A DNA stretch of 37,481 bases from a virus. Shown in pieces: positions 7,237 to 17,158 of this stretch. The DNA is taken from IMG/VR virus record IMGVR_UViG_3300042549_001579, positions 1 to 37,481 of that record. One strand, given 5' to 3'. Under the pieces are notes generated by a model. It worked only from the letters and a program-made list of their open reading frames with translations. It made no database searches and was not told the origin of the DNA. The position numbers and the translations under genes are program-made. The stretch's first letter is position 1, and each line of letters begins with the position of its first letter.

Positions 7237-7713
7237 TTATTGTTGAGAGAAAATAATAGAGTTGAGTTCTTCTGCGGATGCCGCATTATTAATTCGACTC
7301 AATAAATCTTCTGCTCGGTCAGGGGACGTACCAAGTTGAGTAACTACATCTTGCTGCCGTAGGGCTGCTCGATTTAGTTCTCGTTCTTGATTTACCTCTG
7401 GCTCTGTTAATCCAAACAAGTCTCCATTATCTTCAAGCCAGGTATTAACTGACTCTTCGCTAATATCATCCAAGTCTTTTAGGATTAATCGTTGTGCCTT
7501 TGGATTGACACCCTTCTGTTCTAGGACCTCTTTGACTGTACGCTCACGCTGCGCCTTGGATAATCCCTCAAGTTGCTCAGTGAGTTCCTTGATACGCTTC
7601 TCATCGTTGCGCTTGGCTTTCCGTAACTTTTTAAGTAAGTCACTTCCATCCATCTGCACTTCGTTGTCGGTATCTAGGTCGTCTTCGTCTTCATCCCAGT
7701 AGTTGTTGCTCAT
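7237..7713 (-). CDS. Capsid scaffold-like protein
   Basis: A 158-residue acidic, helical protein from the ATG at 7713 (MSNNYWDEDEDDLDTDN), with GAAGGG eight to twelve bases upstream. An earlier in-frame start at 7746 lacks such a site. After the acidic N-terminus comes a coiled coil (residues 25-65: LLKKLRKAKRNDEKRIKE) and a second helical region. Size, charge, coiled coil and position immediately upstream of the major capsid gene are those of a scaffolding protein, which guides shell assembly and leaves before DNA packaging. No protease gene is visible. Confidence 0.75.
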   Translation of the reverse strand: MSNNYWDEDEDDLDTDNEVQMDGSDLLKKLRKAKRNDEKRIKELTEQLEGLSKAQRERTVKEVLEQKGVNPKAQRLILKDLDDISEESVNTWLEDNGDLFGLTEPEVNQERELNRAALRQQDVVTQLGTSPDRAEDLLSRINNAASAEELNSIIFSQQ

Positions 7714-7791
7714 AGCAACCCACCCTTCTATTCGTTTGAATCGCAAGCCTCAGATTCTAGTCGGGGAACTAGCCTGGCTCTTACTACCAGT

Positions 7792-7820
7792 CTTATACGC
7801 TACGTGGGCTGGTTGGTCAC
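7792..7820 (-). promoter_or_regulatory. Candidate minus-strand promoter for scaffold and capsid genes
   Basis: On the minus strand GTGACC (7820-7815, four of six matches to the -35 consensus) is followed after 17 bases by TATAAG (7797-7792, five of six matches to the -10). It lies in the only sizeable gap of this part of the operon. A perfect seven-base-pair inverted repeat CTACGTG...CACGTAG (7800-7824) overlaps it, as an operator or a pause hairpin might. Predicted by eye only. Confidence 0.3.
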
Positions 7821-7832
7821 GTAGGAATCTAT

Positions 7833-9443
7833 TTAGTACTGTCCTGCTGGTTTTGCATCAGTTAGTGATACTTTATTCATACCAGAACTTTGAGCATAAC
7901 GATTTCTTTCACGCTCTGCCGCTTTGTCAATTTTACGTTGTTCAGAAGCAAGACCCTTTAGGTAAGCATTCTCTGCTGTTGTTTGACCAATATCCATATT
8001 ATCAATAGCACCAAGTTTTTGTATACCAGGTAAGTCAGTGGCTACTCTTTGGTAGCCTGTCCTAGCCTGCTGTTCAGTAAGACCTAGTTGTTCTAGGTCT
8101 GTTGCTGTTGTTAGGCTTGCATTCAAGCCTTGTGCTGAAGCAGCAGAACCAATCTGTGCAACTCTTACCTTAGCATTTAATGTGCTTAATGTTTCTTTAG
8201 GTTTCAAGAAATAAGATACCAAGTCTGAATCAGTAATTTCTGGGAAAAACTTTTGGAACTCAGCCCTAATATCTTTTCTATTACTTACCTCATCTACCGC
8301 TAATCTAATTCTATCTTTAATTTCAGTTGGTGATTTATCTGAACCAATGTACTCAGCAAACATAGCCTGTGCAGACTCACGTGTATTGCCTAATAAAGAC
8401 TTTTGACCGTAAGCCTCAAATGAAGTTTGAAAATCATTCTCTAATGCAAGGTAAGTACTCTCATCATAAAGGTTCTTGCCCGCTGCTAGGCGGGCAGTGT
8501 TGCCAGCAAAGCGCAATTGATACTGTGGCGTTGCACGTAGTTTTAATGTAGCCTCTGACTTAGGAGTACCATTAAGTATAAGAGCCTCAACTGATTCAAC
8601 AAGACTACCAAGACCATACTTCTCAAACTCAGTTTTAAGAGTTTGATAAGCAGATACACGCTCAACCTTTATAGCATCTGCTTTATCTTTTGCTGCAGTA
8701 TCATATGCAAGTTTAGATGCAGCAGCCTGTGCTTTTAATTCATTATCATAACGAAGTTTATCTTCAAGTCGTCTTGCTTCTGCAAGTCTACCTTGTTCAA
8801 TTAAGGCATTAATTTGTGCCTGTAGTGCAGCGTTTGCTGCACTATCATCAACAACAGTAGGATTTGTAACTACTGTTTTTGTTCCAATAACTTCAGTAGA
8901 CCCATCATCATAAGTAACTGTAAATGTACCATCACCATTGGCTTTTCTAGAAACTTCTTTTTTTGCAGTAGGTGTAGTAAACTTTTTCTTAATAACAGTG
9001 TCAGTTGGTCTAGTTACTTTACCAGTTGTTGTATCAAAATAATCGTTAAGGTTACCGCCATATGTATCAACAAATGATTGCGCTAATGCTTTGGCACCAT
9101 CGTATGCTGCTTGTTGGTCAGGTGTTTTTGTTTTAGTTGTAGTTGTTGTAGCAGCAGTTCCAGCAGTATATCCAGCAGCCTTTGAGCCAACAAGGGGTGA
9201 GCCAATTGGCATAATAACTCGCCATTCACCATCAACGCTACCAACCCATTTAATTTGTCCACCACCATCAATTTGGTCTTTAGACATTACTGGCTTACGT
9301 TGTTGAGCCTGTGCTGTTGCTACCTGTGCACTAACGTTTCCTTGATAATTAACAGAAGAACCAATGTTGCGTCCAAGGGACGCTTCTACTGGAGAATTGT
9401 AATAGTTACCATCTTTGCCAAGATACTTCTTAGTTTCTGCCAT
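7833..9443 (-). CDS. Virion-associated protein with coiled coil
   Basis: A 536-residue protein. The first 60 residues contain LGKDGNYYNSPVEASLGR, then a low-complexity Thr/Lys linker, a beta-hairpin-like repeat (GTFTVTYDDGSTEVIG), a long coiled coil (about residues 200-260), and a C-terminal helical domain with LRATPQYQLRF, YLALENDFQTSFEAYG and GSDKSPTEIKDRI. I know that last pattern from large virion-associated proteins of actinophages, where it recurs in tandem genes. It is probably part of an ejection or tail-core complex with the next three genes. No enzymatic motif is seen. Confidence 0.6.
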   Translation of the reverse strand: MAETKKYLGKDGNYYNSPVEASLGRNIGSSVNYQGNVSAQVATAQAQQRKPVMSKDQIDGGGQIKWVGSVDGEWRVIMPIGSPLVGSKAAGYTAGTAATTTTTKTKTPDQQAAYDGAKALAQSFVDTYGGNLNDYFDTTTGKVTRPTDTVIKKKFTTPTAKKEVSRKANGDGTFTVTYDDGSTEVIGTKTVVTNPTVVDDSAANAALQAQINALIEQGRLAEARRLEDKLRYDNELKAQAAASKLAYDTAAKDKADAIKVERVSAYQTLKTEFEKYGLGSLVESVEALILNGTPKSEATLKLRATPQYQLRFAGNTARLAAGKNLYDESTYLALENDFQTSFEAYGQKSLLGNTRESAQAMFAEYIGSDKSPTEIKDRIRLAVDEVSNRKDIRAEFQKFFPEITDSDLVSYFLKPKETLSTLNAKVRVAQIGSAASAQGLNASLTTATDLEQLGLTEQQARTGYQRVATDLPGIQKLGAIDNMDIGQTTAENAYLKGLASEQRKIDKAAERERNRYAQSSGMNKVSLTDAKPAGQY

Positions 9444-10417
9444 TATCTACCACCCGTCAATCCAAAGTCTTTAAGAATGTTTAGTGCATAGTCACCATAC
9501 TCTTCTTGTGCTTCAGGAGTTAAATCCCAGCCTAAAGACTTGTCTGCTCTTATCTTTGCATCAAGTTGATAGCCAGACAATAGATTACCCTTTTCATCCT
9601 TAGAGTTCTTTTGAAACCATGTATCATTCATAGTTAAATCTGAACGGTCTAGTTTAGTATTGTATCTATTAACTAATGAAGAGTAGATAGTTTTACGTGT
9701 TAGTCCTTGTTTCATAAGTCCTTGCACTTGTTCACTTTCGCCAATTGCTGCACGAGTATCAATTTCTTTTTTAATAGCCTCAAGACTTTCGCCTCTATCA
9801 AGGCGCTGTAACCAGCCACCAACATCAGATTGTCCAAAGTCTCTATTAATATCTAAACCTTGGTCCTGAGCATATGAAGTCAAGTCTGCCATGTCAGTAG
9901 CACCAGTGCCCTTGGCACCAGTACTAAAGTTAATCTTTGTATTAGCCCAGCGTGCTATATAACCTTTGTTCTTTTCATTAGCAGTATCGTATAGTTCAGA
10001 AGCCCATGTTGACAGTTGCTCTGGTGTATAGGATATACCTTTTGAAGTTAATACAGTTTCAAGTTCAGCCATTGTGGTATCAAGACCACGGAAGTAATCA
10101 GTATTACCAGCAGCAGCCTTAACTTTATTTTTATAGTCAGGGTCATTCTTATCTATACCAGCAATAAGAGAGTTGTATTGATTTTTAGAAAATACACGTG
10201 CACTAATTGATGTACCATTAGTAATAAACCAATTAGTATTAGTTAACCGTGTTTGAAACTCTGTTGCAGACCAGTTTTGTTCAACAGCATCAGTTATAAA
10301 TTTAATTAATTCTGGATTGGTTTGAAACAAAACATCAATATAACCATACTTTGATTTTGCTACTCTAAGTATATCTTCAAATTTTGTATACTTGTCTGAC
10401 CCTTCAAAGGCTGGCAT
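9443..10417 (-). CDS. Virion-associated helical protein
   Basis: A 324-residue, mostly helical protein starting MPAFEGSDKYTKFED. It contains YIDVLFQTNPELIKFITDAVEQ and NTNWFITNGTS, the NPEL...W....TNWF pattern I associate with large actinophage virion proteins, then several helical repeats and a C-terminus that ends in LKDFGLTGGR. There are no membrane segments. TAATG junctions link it to both flanking genes, so the three proteins are probably made in equal amounts and work together. Confidence 0.55.
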   Translation of the reverse strand: MPAFEGSDKYTKFEDILRVAKSKYGYIDVLFQTNPELIKFITDAVEQNWSATEFQTRLTNTNWFITNGTSISARVFSKNQYNSLIAGIDKNDPDYKNKVKAAAGNTDYFRGLDTTMAELETVLTSKGISYTPEQLSTWASELYDTANEKNKGYIARWANTKINFSTGAKGTGATDMADLTSYAQDQGLDINRDFGQSDVGGWLQRLDRGESLEAIKKEIDTRAAIGESEQVQGLMKQGLTRKTIYSSLVNRYNTKLDRSDLTMNDTWFQKNSKDEKGNLLSGYQLDAKIRADKSLGWDLTPEAQEEYGDYALNILKDFGLTGGR

Positions 10418-11484
10418 TACTGAACTCCAATCACTGACTTAAATGCATCATAATAACCTAGAACACTGCGTGCTTTGGTTTCATCTTTTTGTGACAACTT
10501 CTCAAGAAGAAACTCTTCAGGGTCTCCACCAAGTCTATTGATACCAGAACTAAAAGTACCTTCTTCGTTTTGAGTAGATGTACTAATCTGAGGATTTTTC
10601 TTTTGAAAATCCTGAATCATTGGGATTAACTCTTTAAGTTCTTTTGCATTAGGGTCACGACCCTGTAACTTTTGATACAAACTTTTAATTAATCCAGTTG
10701 CCCGTGTATCGTCATATACTGTTGCAGTTTTACTTGTTTGTGTAAGTGATTTACCATTACGATTACCTGAACCAAGAAAGGCATCCATTGTAGGAAAGTC
10801 ACCTTTGACTTTGCCATCTTTATAATCATTAACCTGTGCAAGTGAGTAATCAGCAACTGCTTCTTGTAGGCCATTTAATAAATCTCTAGTACCTGTAGTC
10901 GGACTCATCTTCTTAGATTTTATATATCCCGCTTGATACAATTTATCATAAAGGGCTTCTTTACTACCATAAATTTTCATTAACTGCTTTTGATATAGGT
11001 CACGAACATCATCGTTAGTACCCCATTGAATACCCATTTGACCAGCAGTACTACCAGGTCTTAAACCACGCATCTTTGAATTTGCTGGTTCTACATACAA
11101 GAAACCTTCACTAACGGTAGCCTGGCCTGTTTCATTGTTAGTGTTAGGAAATCTTGCTTGAAGAATTTTTACTCCACCAGCATCAGTAATACTACCTCTG
11201 TTTATTTCTGCTGCTACTTGTTCTTCTTGAGTAAGTCTTTTTCTATCTTTTGTACCATCACCAGTAAGGCGTGCTGTATCGGTCTCAGGTATATCTTTAA
11301 CCTTAGCGCCTCCTGCTTTAGCAGCAGCGCGTGCTTTAACTACTTCACGATAGGCTGCATCAGCAGCAGGGCTGTCCTCACCTGCCCCTAATTTACTTTC
11401 TTCAAGTAAAAGTTTATCAAGAGCCTCTTCATATTTTTTAACAAGTTCTTTAGTCTTTGATGACTGAGTAGGTACAAATGCCAT
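10417..11484 (-). CDS. Virion-associated protein
   Basis: A 355-residue protein beginning MAFVPTQSSKTKELVKKYEEALDK, a helical acidic and basic N-terminus, followed by FLYVEPANSKMRGL, YQKQLMKIYGSKEAL and a region LYQKLQGRDPNAKELKEL resembling the short helical repeats of actinophage virion proteins. It has no signal or membrane segment and no catalytic motif. It is joined by TAATG to the 1680-residue gene upstream and the 324-residue gene downstream. Confidence 0.5.
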   Translation of the reverse strand: MAFVPTQSSKTKELVKKYEEALDKLLLEESKLGAGEDSPAADAAYREVVKARAAAKAGGAKVKDIPETDTARLTGDGTKDRKRLTQEEQVAAEINRGSITDAGGVKILQARFPNTNNETGQATVSEGFLYVEPANSKMRGLRPGSTAGQMGIQWGTNDDVRDLYQKQLMKIYGSKEALYDKLYQAGYIKSKKMSPTTGTRDLLNGLQEAVADYSLAQVNDYKDGKVKGDFPTMDAFLGSGNRNGKSLTQTSKTATVYDDTRATGLIKSLYQKLQGRDPNAKELKELIPMIQDFQKKNPQISTSTQNEEGTFSSGINRLGGDPEEFLLEKLSQKDETKARSVLGYYDAFKSVIGVQ

Positions 11485-14400
11485 TATGGAGCCGCCTTAT
11501 ATGTATCTCTAGAATAGTACTTGAGGATGGAATTAAATGCTGCGCGTGCTGCTTCTTTAATTGCTGGGTCTTCTGTTCCTAAGTCAGCAATAATCTTTTC
11601 TACTCTATCTCGATAGTCACTCTTTAGTTCGGCTGCATTATGCAAACCTTTGTTTCGGATACTAATCGAAAATGTAATAAAATCACGCATTGCTTTTGTT
11701 GCTGTTTTCATTTTCATTCTTAAACCATCACTTATCGGTGCGTCAGCATCTGCAACAATTTGTTCTATACTACCAAGTATATTTTCTTCGGTAGCAATTT
11801 CATTACCACCACCAGTAAGAGCAGCGTTTAATAATGGATTAGATGTCTTTAAACCTTGACGAGCATCGGTAGCCATTTGAATAATTTTCTTACGTTCAGA
11901 AATAGATGTTTCTGTGCTAAGAGTTCTAGTTTCCCAACTAGCAATATCATAATACTTCTGCTTATCTTCTGCTACTAATATATCGTCATAGTATGTTTCT
12001 AATGACTTATCTTTTAATAGGTCAGCAGCCTGCAACCAGTTATAAACACCAGCATTAAAGTCACCAGTATGGGGACCAAAGATATACCCAGCCTGACCAT
12101 ACTTACCTATAAAACTCTTATTATTTAAAGCCCAGTTACGCATCTGAAGTGTCTTATCAACAATAACATTGGTAGTTTTTTCATCACGTGAAACTGTGTA
12201 TACAATCTTACCTGGATTCTTACCAATAAATATACTTAATGCCATTTCATATGGGTCTTGTATGTCATCACCAAACTTTGTAGTGATTGCCTGCTGAATA
12301 TCAAAGAACTCATTACGCAAACTTGTAATACCAGTATCCAGTAAATAGTCTGGAACACCTTGACTCTCTTGGATAGTAGGTGTGAATGGAGATATAAGAC
12401 CCAATATAGAACGCAAAGCAATTACATTATGTGCTGAGATACGTATATTCTTTAAGTAAGCATATTTTTCTGCATCAGTTGCAGATGGGTCTAGCATGAT
12501 TCCATTCGCTGCATTGTAAGCAACCGCTTGCTGTGCAGCGGTTACTTCTTGTCTTGTCTTTTCATTAGGTCCAAGTATTGACCATAGTTTTGATAAACTG
12601 CCAGGCATAAGAGCGCGAGTTAAATCCATGTTATCGCCCATGGTACCTAATGCAAAGTTATCTATGTCCTGCGCCGTACGTTCGGCTCCAGGAATAGGAA
12701 CTGTGCTAATAAAGTTCTTTATACCAATAACACCTAATGCACCTATTGGACCACTGAGTAGCGGTAGACCAGAATCAGGTGAAAAAGAAGGATTCATATT
12801 CTGTAACTTAAAAGTAAAGTTATTAAATAATGGTTGACTGTATTGACTTTTACCAGTTAAAGCCCTGAGACTAGCATCTGTCATTTTAAAAATAATGTTA
12901 TCCATTGGCATCATAATGTATGGTTCACCGTTGGCATCTTCATGCCACATACCACTTGATGTAAGCCCAAGATGCATTAGTCGTAAGCGATATAAAGTAG
13001 TAGGTGCTACGTCCTTCATACGATAGATACGTCTCCAGAAGTCTTCAGTAGCACGATAGAATCGTCCAACTGTACGTACAGATACCGCAAAATTAGAACG
13101 AATTGAAGGATTATCTACAAATTTTAATACAGTATCAACAGCCTGTTCAAGCAATAGTTCTGTATGTTCCTTGACAACTTGGCCTGTTATTCTTTCTTCC
13201 ATTTTTGCATATGCTTCTGGGCTTTTATATCTACTAGGAAGATTTGCATTTATTTCTCTAGTAATCGCTTGTTGAATTTTAGCCTGTTCAATGCCAGTAT
13301 GACTCTTACGTAGATTTAAATATGCAACCATAACTGCAGGCTGACGTAGGATAGCATTTACCTGCTTATCCATTTCTTCCATCAGTGTATCGCCAAGACG
13401 TGCCCAAGTGCTTTCTAAATCAGTAAAGTCTGGAAACTCAATAGATGTATTGATTAGACCTGTAGGCTGAAAGCCTTTTGTCATGCCTTCAAATTGGTCG
13501 TAATCAATCATTTGGCTTGCTTTTAGCCATCCATCTTGCAATTCTGTTCCATCTTCTTTTGCTTTTTTCTTTAAGGCAACAAAGTTAGCACGAACACCAT
13601 CAAATAATGCTTCGTTAAATAATTTAGGGCCACCATGAAAGTTATCTCTCATATCAATTAACATACGCTGAATATAAATGTTTGCTATCTCAGCATCAGT
13701 TTTACCACGTTCACGCTGAAGAACTGTATCAGCAAACATATTAACAAACTCTGCCAACTTAGGCTCTCCACCAGTTTTAACAACTAAACCAGTGTCTACA
13801 CGGTAGATGTTAAAGTCAGCAAGCATATCTTTAATTGCAGCAGTTAAATCTTCTGGGGTTCTTAACCCATTGTTATTAAAGAATGCGGGTGCTGAGTATA
13901 CACCATAGTTTTTACCATGATTTGTTGGTGCTGCAAAACGAATATACCAGTTGTCATAATGTGCAAGAGTTAGATACTTAGGATTTGCTGCTATAAGTTT
14001 AGCAACATCAAGTTCATTCCACTGACTACCTTTTTTAAAACGCTTACCTTCTTTGTTGCCTTTTTTGGTTGCTTCTTTACCTATTTTATTAAGCGCAAAA
14101 GTAAGGTTACTTACATTGATTTGTTCGTTTGTAAATACTTCATCAATTTGACCACTACCGCTTGTACGAGCAGCAGTAGAATCAGCCATTGAACGTAAAC
14201 CATCTGGATTAGAAAGCATTAAATCTTCCCAATGCTTAAGGTCATCTGGTTTCATGTCTTTAGTAAAGATACTAAGTCTACTAAGAATTTCATTATTAAT
14301 ACGTAGATGGTCTAATTCTGCTGGGCTAACACCGTCTTCTTTAGCAAGTTTAAGAATTAATTCATTACGTTTTTCTAAACTAAGAAACTCAGATAATTTT

Positions 14401-16526
14401 TCTTTACCAAATAATTTTCTTAATTTATTAGTAATGTAAGTTTCAGAACCTTTTTGTCCTGTATATCTAGTAGCAGAACGACCCGCTCTCTTACCACGAA
14501 TAAATCCAAATATGTCTTTACTAGGTGCTGTAAGTAAATGCATTATACTTTCATCAACTGCTGACCTAATACCTAAACGTGGGAAAAGAGTTGCTACAGA
14601 CCAGAAATCTACATAGTTTTTAACAAACTTACTTTCAAGTGCACCGCCAGCAGCCGTAATAAGACTACCTTTTGTTTTTATTTCATGTGCTTTTATTGCT
14701 ATCTCAGCAAGAGGCAGTGGGCCTACAGCCCCAGCCAACTGTGATGCATGGATACCAGATGCACCAGTTGCAATAGGCACATCATTGACCACATCATATA
14801 CATCATCAGCAAGTACTGATGCAAAAGCAGGGTCAATTTCTTGTTTAGCAGTAGTTGTAAAACCAGCACGACCATTATGTGTTTTCTTTAAATATTCTTC
14901 AATAATTCTTTTATCTGTAATACCAGCACGTTGCATAATTGTACCGTAAACATTGCGGATAATTACAATTTGCTCAGCCTCTGTAGATTGCAGGAATTTC
15001 TGTGCAACAAAGTCTGCCATATCACGGTTCATTGTTAAACGAGCATAGTTACGAAATGTTTCAATTGTTTTAATTGCATCTTTACCAGTAAGAATCCTCT
15101 GTCCACCTGGAGTACGTGCCATCATACGGCCTATTTTAAATCTTAATTTATTTATATCATTTTCGGCTGCAAATGCTTCTTCAAGATTAGGATTAACTGC
15201 TAAATCTGATTCTTTACCAGTCTTAGTAAGTTCTTTCATAATATCTTCGCCTGGTTTATCAATTTCTTTAGCAGAACGTTTGCTATTAGCAAATGCATCT
15301 AAACGACTTATGTAACCTTGTCTAAATCTGCGAGCATTACGAGCAGTAACTACACCATTACGGCGATAGACAATACCATCTAAACGACCAGACAATAAGT
15401 AATGCACATTATCTGCCTGAGCAAACACTTCTTCTGCAGCAGGTGCAGTAAACATTTTATTTTTAACAAAAAAATCAAGTGCTTCATCATTATTATATCC
15501 AGGAAAGTTTTGACCTATCTCACGGCGTATAATTGACTTTTCTGCTGTACCTTTAGCGTCAGCAAGACGCTTAACTTCTGGACCAAACTGTTCATCCCAT
15601 AGTTTAATAACACTTTTGTTCTTAAATACTTCTCTAACTCCACCAGCAACGTCAGGTCCAGCGTTTAAAACTTTAGTTGATAGTCGTGTACCAAGTAGAG
15701 CAGCCTTAGATGTACCACCAGTCATCCAAGTAAGTGGGTCAACTGCAAGTTGATAGATAAAATCAATTGCACCTGAAACACCTTTGGTTGTTCCATCTAT
15801 GTAATCAGCAGAAAGACTACCATTTTTAGGTGGTTTAGTGTCAAAGAATCTAGCGATGTCTCGCCCTGGGCTAATTTGTGCATACTTAGCAGCATCTAGT
15901 ACCTGTTTAAAAGAATCAGGGTCGTTAAACGCTTCTTCCATTGCTTTAGCAATTTCTGGAGTAATTTTTCCGTACTCTTCTAAAATCTCACCAGGTTTGC
16001 GACCTTCTAATAATCCCTTTGCAATGTATATTTTTTCTTTGCCAAATCTATCTACTGCTTCTTTAAGTGCACCATTGTCATATAAATCATGACCATCCCA
16101 GCCATCTTTCCATACTTGATAATCAAATATGCCTTCGCCTTGTGCAACCTGTCGGCCAACCACATATGGCATATTAATAACACGGTTATATGCACCAGCA
16201 ACTTTAAGTAATCCTAGTAATGGACTTGCAAGCCCTTTAGCGGTAGTTTTTAATACACCTAAAAATTTGTCACTAAAATCTGGTGGCTCTTTCATATAAT
16301 CAGTTTCGCCAAAGAAATGTTTTAATCCCTCTTGAACATTAGGGTCTAGGCGTTCATACTCAGCACGAGCACCTTCTTTACTCATTTGAGATAACTGTTT
16401 ATTCTTTTTTACAGTCCAACTCATTTGTTCAATTTGATTTTGTTCTTCTGGCATAAGATTTGCACGATTTGCAGCACTGTAAATGTTGGGTAACATTTCG
16501 GCAACTATCGGTTTCATAACTCTCAT
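11484..16526 (-). CDS. Giant virion protein, candidate DNA-ejection protein
   Basis: At 1680 residues this is the largest gene. The start at 16526 is supported by AGGAGG six bases upstream. The N-terminal 150 residues are helical with a hydrophobic patch (GLASPLLGLLKVAGAY), and a second hydrophobic stretch (IDFIYQLAVDPLTWMTGG) lies near residue 260. The rest is helical with many short charged segments. I see no RNA-polymerase, protease or lysozyme motif. The lack of any tape-measure, sheath or baseplate gene suggests a short-tailed virion, in which such giant proteins are usually packaged and ejected to form the DNA channel. A role as an unusual tape measure is the main alternative. Confidence 0.55.
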   Translation of the reverse strand: MRVMKPIVAEMLPNIYSAANRANLMPEEQNQIEQMSWTVKKNKQLSQMSKEGARAEYERLDPNVQEGLKHFFGETDYMKEPPDFSDKFLGVLKTTAKGLASPLLGLLKVAGAYNRVINMPYVVGRQVAQGEGIFDYQVWKDGWDGHDLYDNGALKEAVDRFGKEKIYIAKGLLEGRKPGEILEEYGKITPEIAKAMEEAFNDPDSFKQVLDAAKYAQISPGRDIARFFDTKPPKNGSLSADYIDGTTKGVSGAIDFIYQLAVDPLTWMTGGTSKAALLGTRLSTKVLNAGPDVAGGVREVFKNKSVIKLWDEQFGPEVKRLADAKGTAEKSIIRREIGQNFPGYNNDEALDFFVKNKMFTAPAAEEVFAQADNVHYLLSGRLDGIVYRRNGVVTARNARRFRQGYISRLDAFANSKRSAKEIDKPGEDIMKELTKTGKESDLAVNPNLEEAFAAENDINKLRFKIGRMMARTPGGQRILTGKDAIKTIETFRNYARLTMNRDMADFVAQKFLQSTEAEQIVIIRNVYGTIMQRAGITDKRIIEEYLKKTHNGRAGFTTTAKQEIDPAFASVLADDVYDVVNDVPIATGASGIHASQLAGAVGPLPLAEIAIKAHEIKTKGSLITAAGGALESKFVKNYVDFWSVATLFPRLGIRSAVDESIMHLLTAPSKDIFGFIRGKRAGRSATRYTGQKGSETYITNKLRKLFGKEKLSEFLSLEKRNELILKLAKEDGVSPAELDHLRINNEILSRLSIFTKDMKPDDLKHWEDLMLSNPDGLRSMADSTAARTSGSGQIDEVFTNEQINVSNLTFALNKIGKEATKKGNKEGKRFKKGSQWNELDVAKLIAANPKYLTLAHYDNWYIRFAAPTNHGKNYGVYSAPAFFNNNGLRTPEDLTAAIKDMLADFNIYRVDTGLVVKTGGEPKLAEFVNMFADTVLQRERGKTDAEIANIYIQRMLIDMRDNFHGGPKLFNEALFDGVRANFVALKKKAKEDGTELQDGWLKASQMIDYDQFEGMTKGFQPTGLINTSIEFPDFTDLESTWARLGDTLMEEMDKQVNAILRQPAVMVAYLNLRKSHTGIEQAKIQQAITREINANLPSRYKSPEAYAKMEERITGQVVKEHTELLLEQAVDTVLKFVDNPSIRSNFAVSVRTVGRFYRATEDFWRRIYRMKDVAPTTLYRLRLMHLGLTSSGMWHEDANGEPYIMMPMDNIIFKMTDASLRALTGKSQYSQPLFNNFTFKLQNMNPSFSPDSGLPLLSGPIGALGVIGIKNFISTVPIPGAERTAQDIDNFALGTMGDNMDLTRALMPGSLSKLWSILGPNEKTRQEVTAAQQAVAYNAANGIMLDPSATDAEKYAYLKNIRISAHNVIALRSILGLISPFTPTIQESQGVPDYLLDTGITSLRNEFFDIQQAITTKFGDDIQDPYEMALSIFIGKNPGKIVYTVSRDEKTTNVIVDKTLQMRNWALNNKSFIGKYGQAGYIFGPHTGDFNAGVYNWLQAADLLKDKSLETYYDDILVAEDKQKYYDIASWETRTLSTETSISERKKIIQMATDARQGLKTSNPLLNAALTGGGNEIATEENILGSIEQIVADADAPISDGLRMKMKTATKAMRDFITFSISIRNKGLHNAAELKSDYRDRVEKIIADLGTEDPAIKEAARAAFNSILKYYSRDTYKAAP

Positions 16527-16535
16527 AGTTGCCTC

Positions 16536-16922
16536 CTATCTATTAAATGATTGATAAATAAGTTCTGCTTCGCCTGTATCGTCAAACATTGCTAATTTTT
16601 GTAAAGTATTTGCTAAACCTGGTTTAGAAGTTGGTCGGTCCATCATTAACTCTGAACCACCACCAGGACCAATATCAATACCAGCAGTACCAGGTTCATC
16701 TGGTCTTTCTGTTGGAGCATCAAGACCAATAGAGTTCATTGCAGGAAATGATGGAAAGGGATTTCCAGCCATAGGAGCAGCACCTTGTCGAGTACGCATG
16801 TCTTTATTATTACCATATTCACCACCAGTATATGCTTGCACTGGCTGTGTGCTTTGCTTAAGCACGCCCAAGTCTGTGCGCTTAGAAAGTTCTGCTGGTC
16901 CTGATACTTCTGCGGCTACCAT
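16536..16922 (-). CDS. Small Pro/Gly-rich virion-operon protein
   Basis: A 128-residue protein starting MVAAEVSGPAELSKRTD, with a disordered Pro/Gly middle (GTAGIDIGPGGGSE) and a short C-terminal helix. The segment YTGGEYGNNKDMRTRQGAAPMAG resembles a conserved small protein found between portal and large virion genes in related actinophages; the function is unknown. It is coupled to the upstream gene by TAATG and stops 10 bases before the giant gene begins. Confidence 0.6.
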   Translation of the reverse strand: MVAAEVSGPAELSKRTDLGVLKQSTQPVQAYTGGEYGNNKDMRTRQGAAPMAGNPFPSFPAMNSIGLDAPTERPDEPGTAGIDIGPGGGSELMMDRPTSKPGLANTLQKLAMFDDTGEAELIYQSFNR

Positions 16923-17149
16923 TAATCTTCCTCATCTTCAATGTGTTTTCTAATATCTTCAATTGATACATTTTGCATCCATTCAGGATACGCTTGTTTT
17001 GCAGAAAGAATATATAAAGCATTATCAACTGTAAATCCTGCTCTACGTAATGATTTATAAAACTCATGCAATTCAATTGCATACTGGTCTAACTTTGAGT
17101 AACCTTCATCAGCAACTGTTTTAACTGCTCTCTTGCGAGATGTTGCCAT
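16922..17149 (-). CDS. 75-residue helical protein downstream of portal
   Basis: MATSRKRAVKTVADEG is followed by amphipathic helices (LDQYAIELHEFYKSLRRAGF, VDNALYILSAKQAYPEWM) and an acidic tail. The Shine-Dalgarno AAGGAG lies within the portal stop region, seven bases before the ATG. It has no Cys pairs or membrane segment. It could be a portal-associated or DNA-binding accessory factor; no family is recognised. Confidence 0.55.
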   Translation of the reverse strand: MATSRKRAVKTVADEGYSKLDQYAIELHEFYKSLRRAGFTVDNALYILSAKQAYPEWMQNVSIEDIRKHIEDEED

Positions 17150-17158
17150 GATTGCTCC

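Noticed and set aside
11484-16526. Giant protein as an N4-type virion RNA polymerase, suggested by the N4-like capsid protein
   Set aside because: I found no polymerase motifs (no DxxGR-type loop, no motif B lysine/glycine pattern, no HD motif C) in the 1680 residues.
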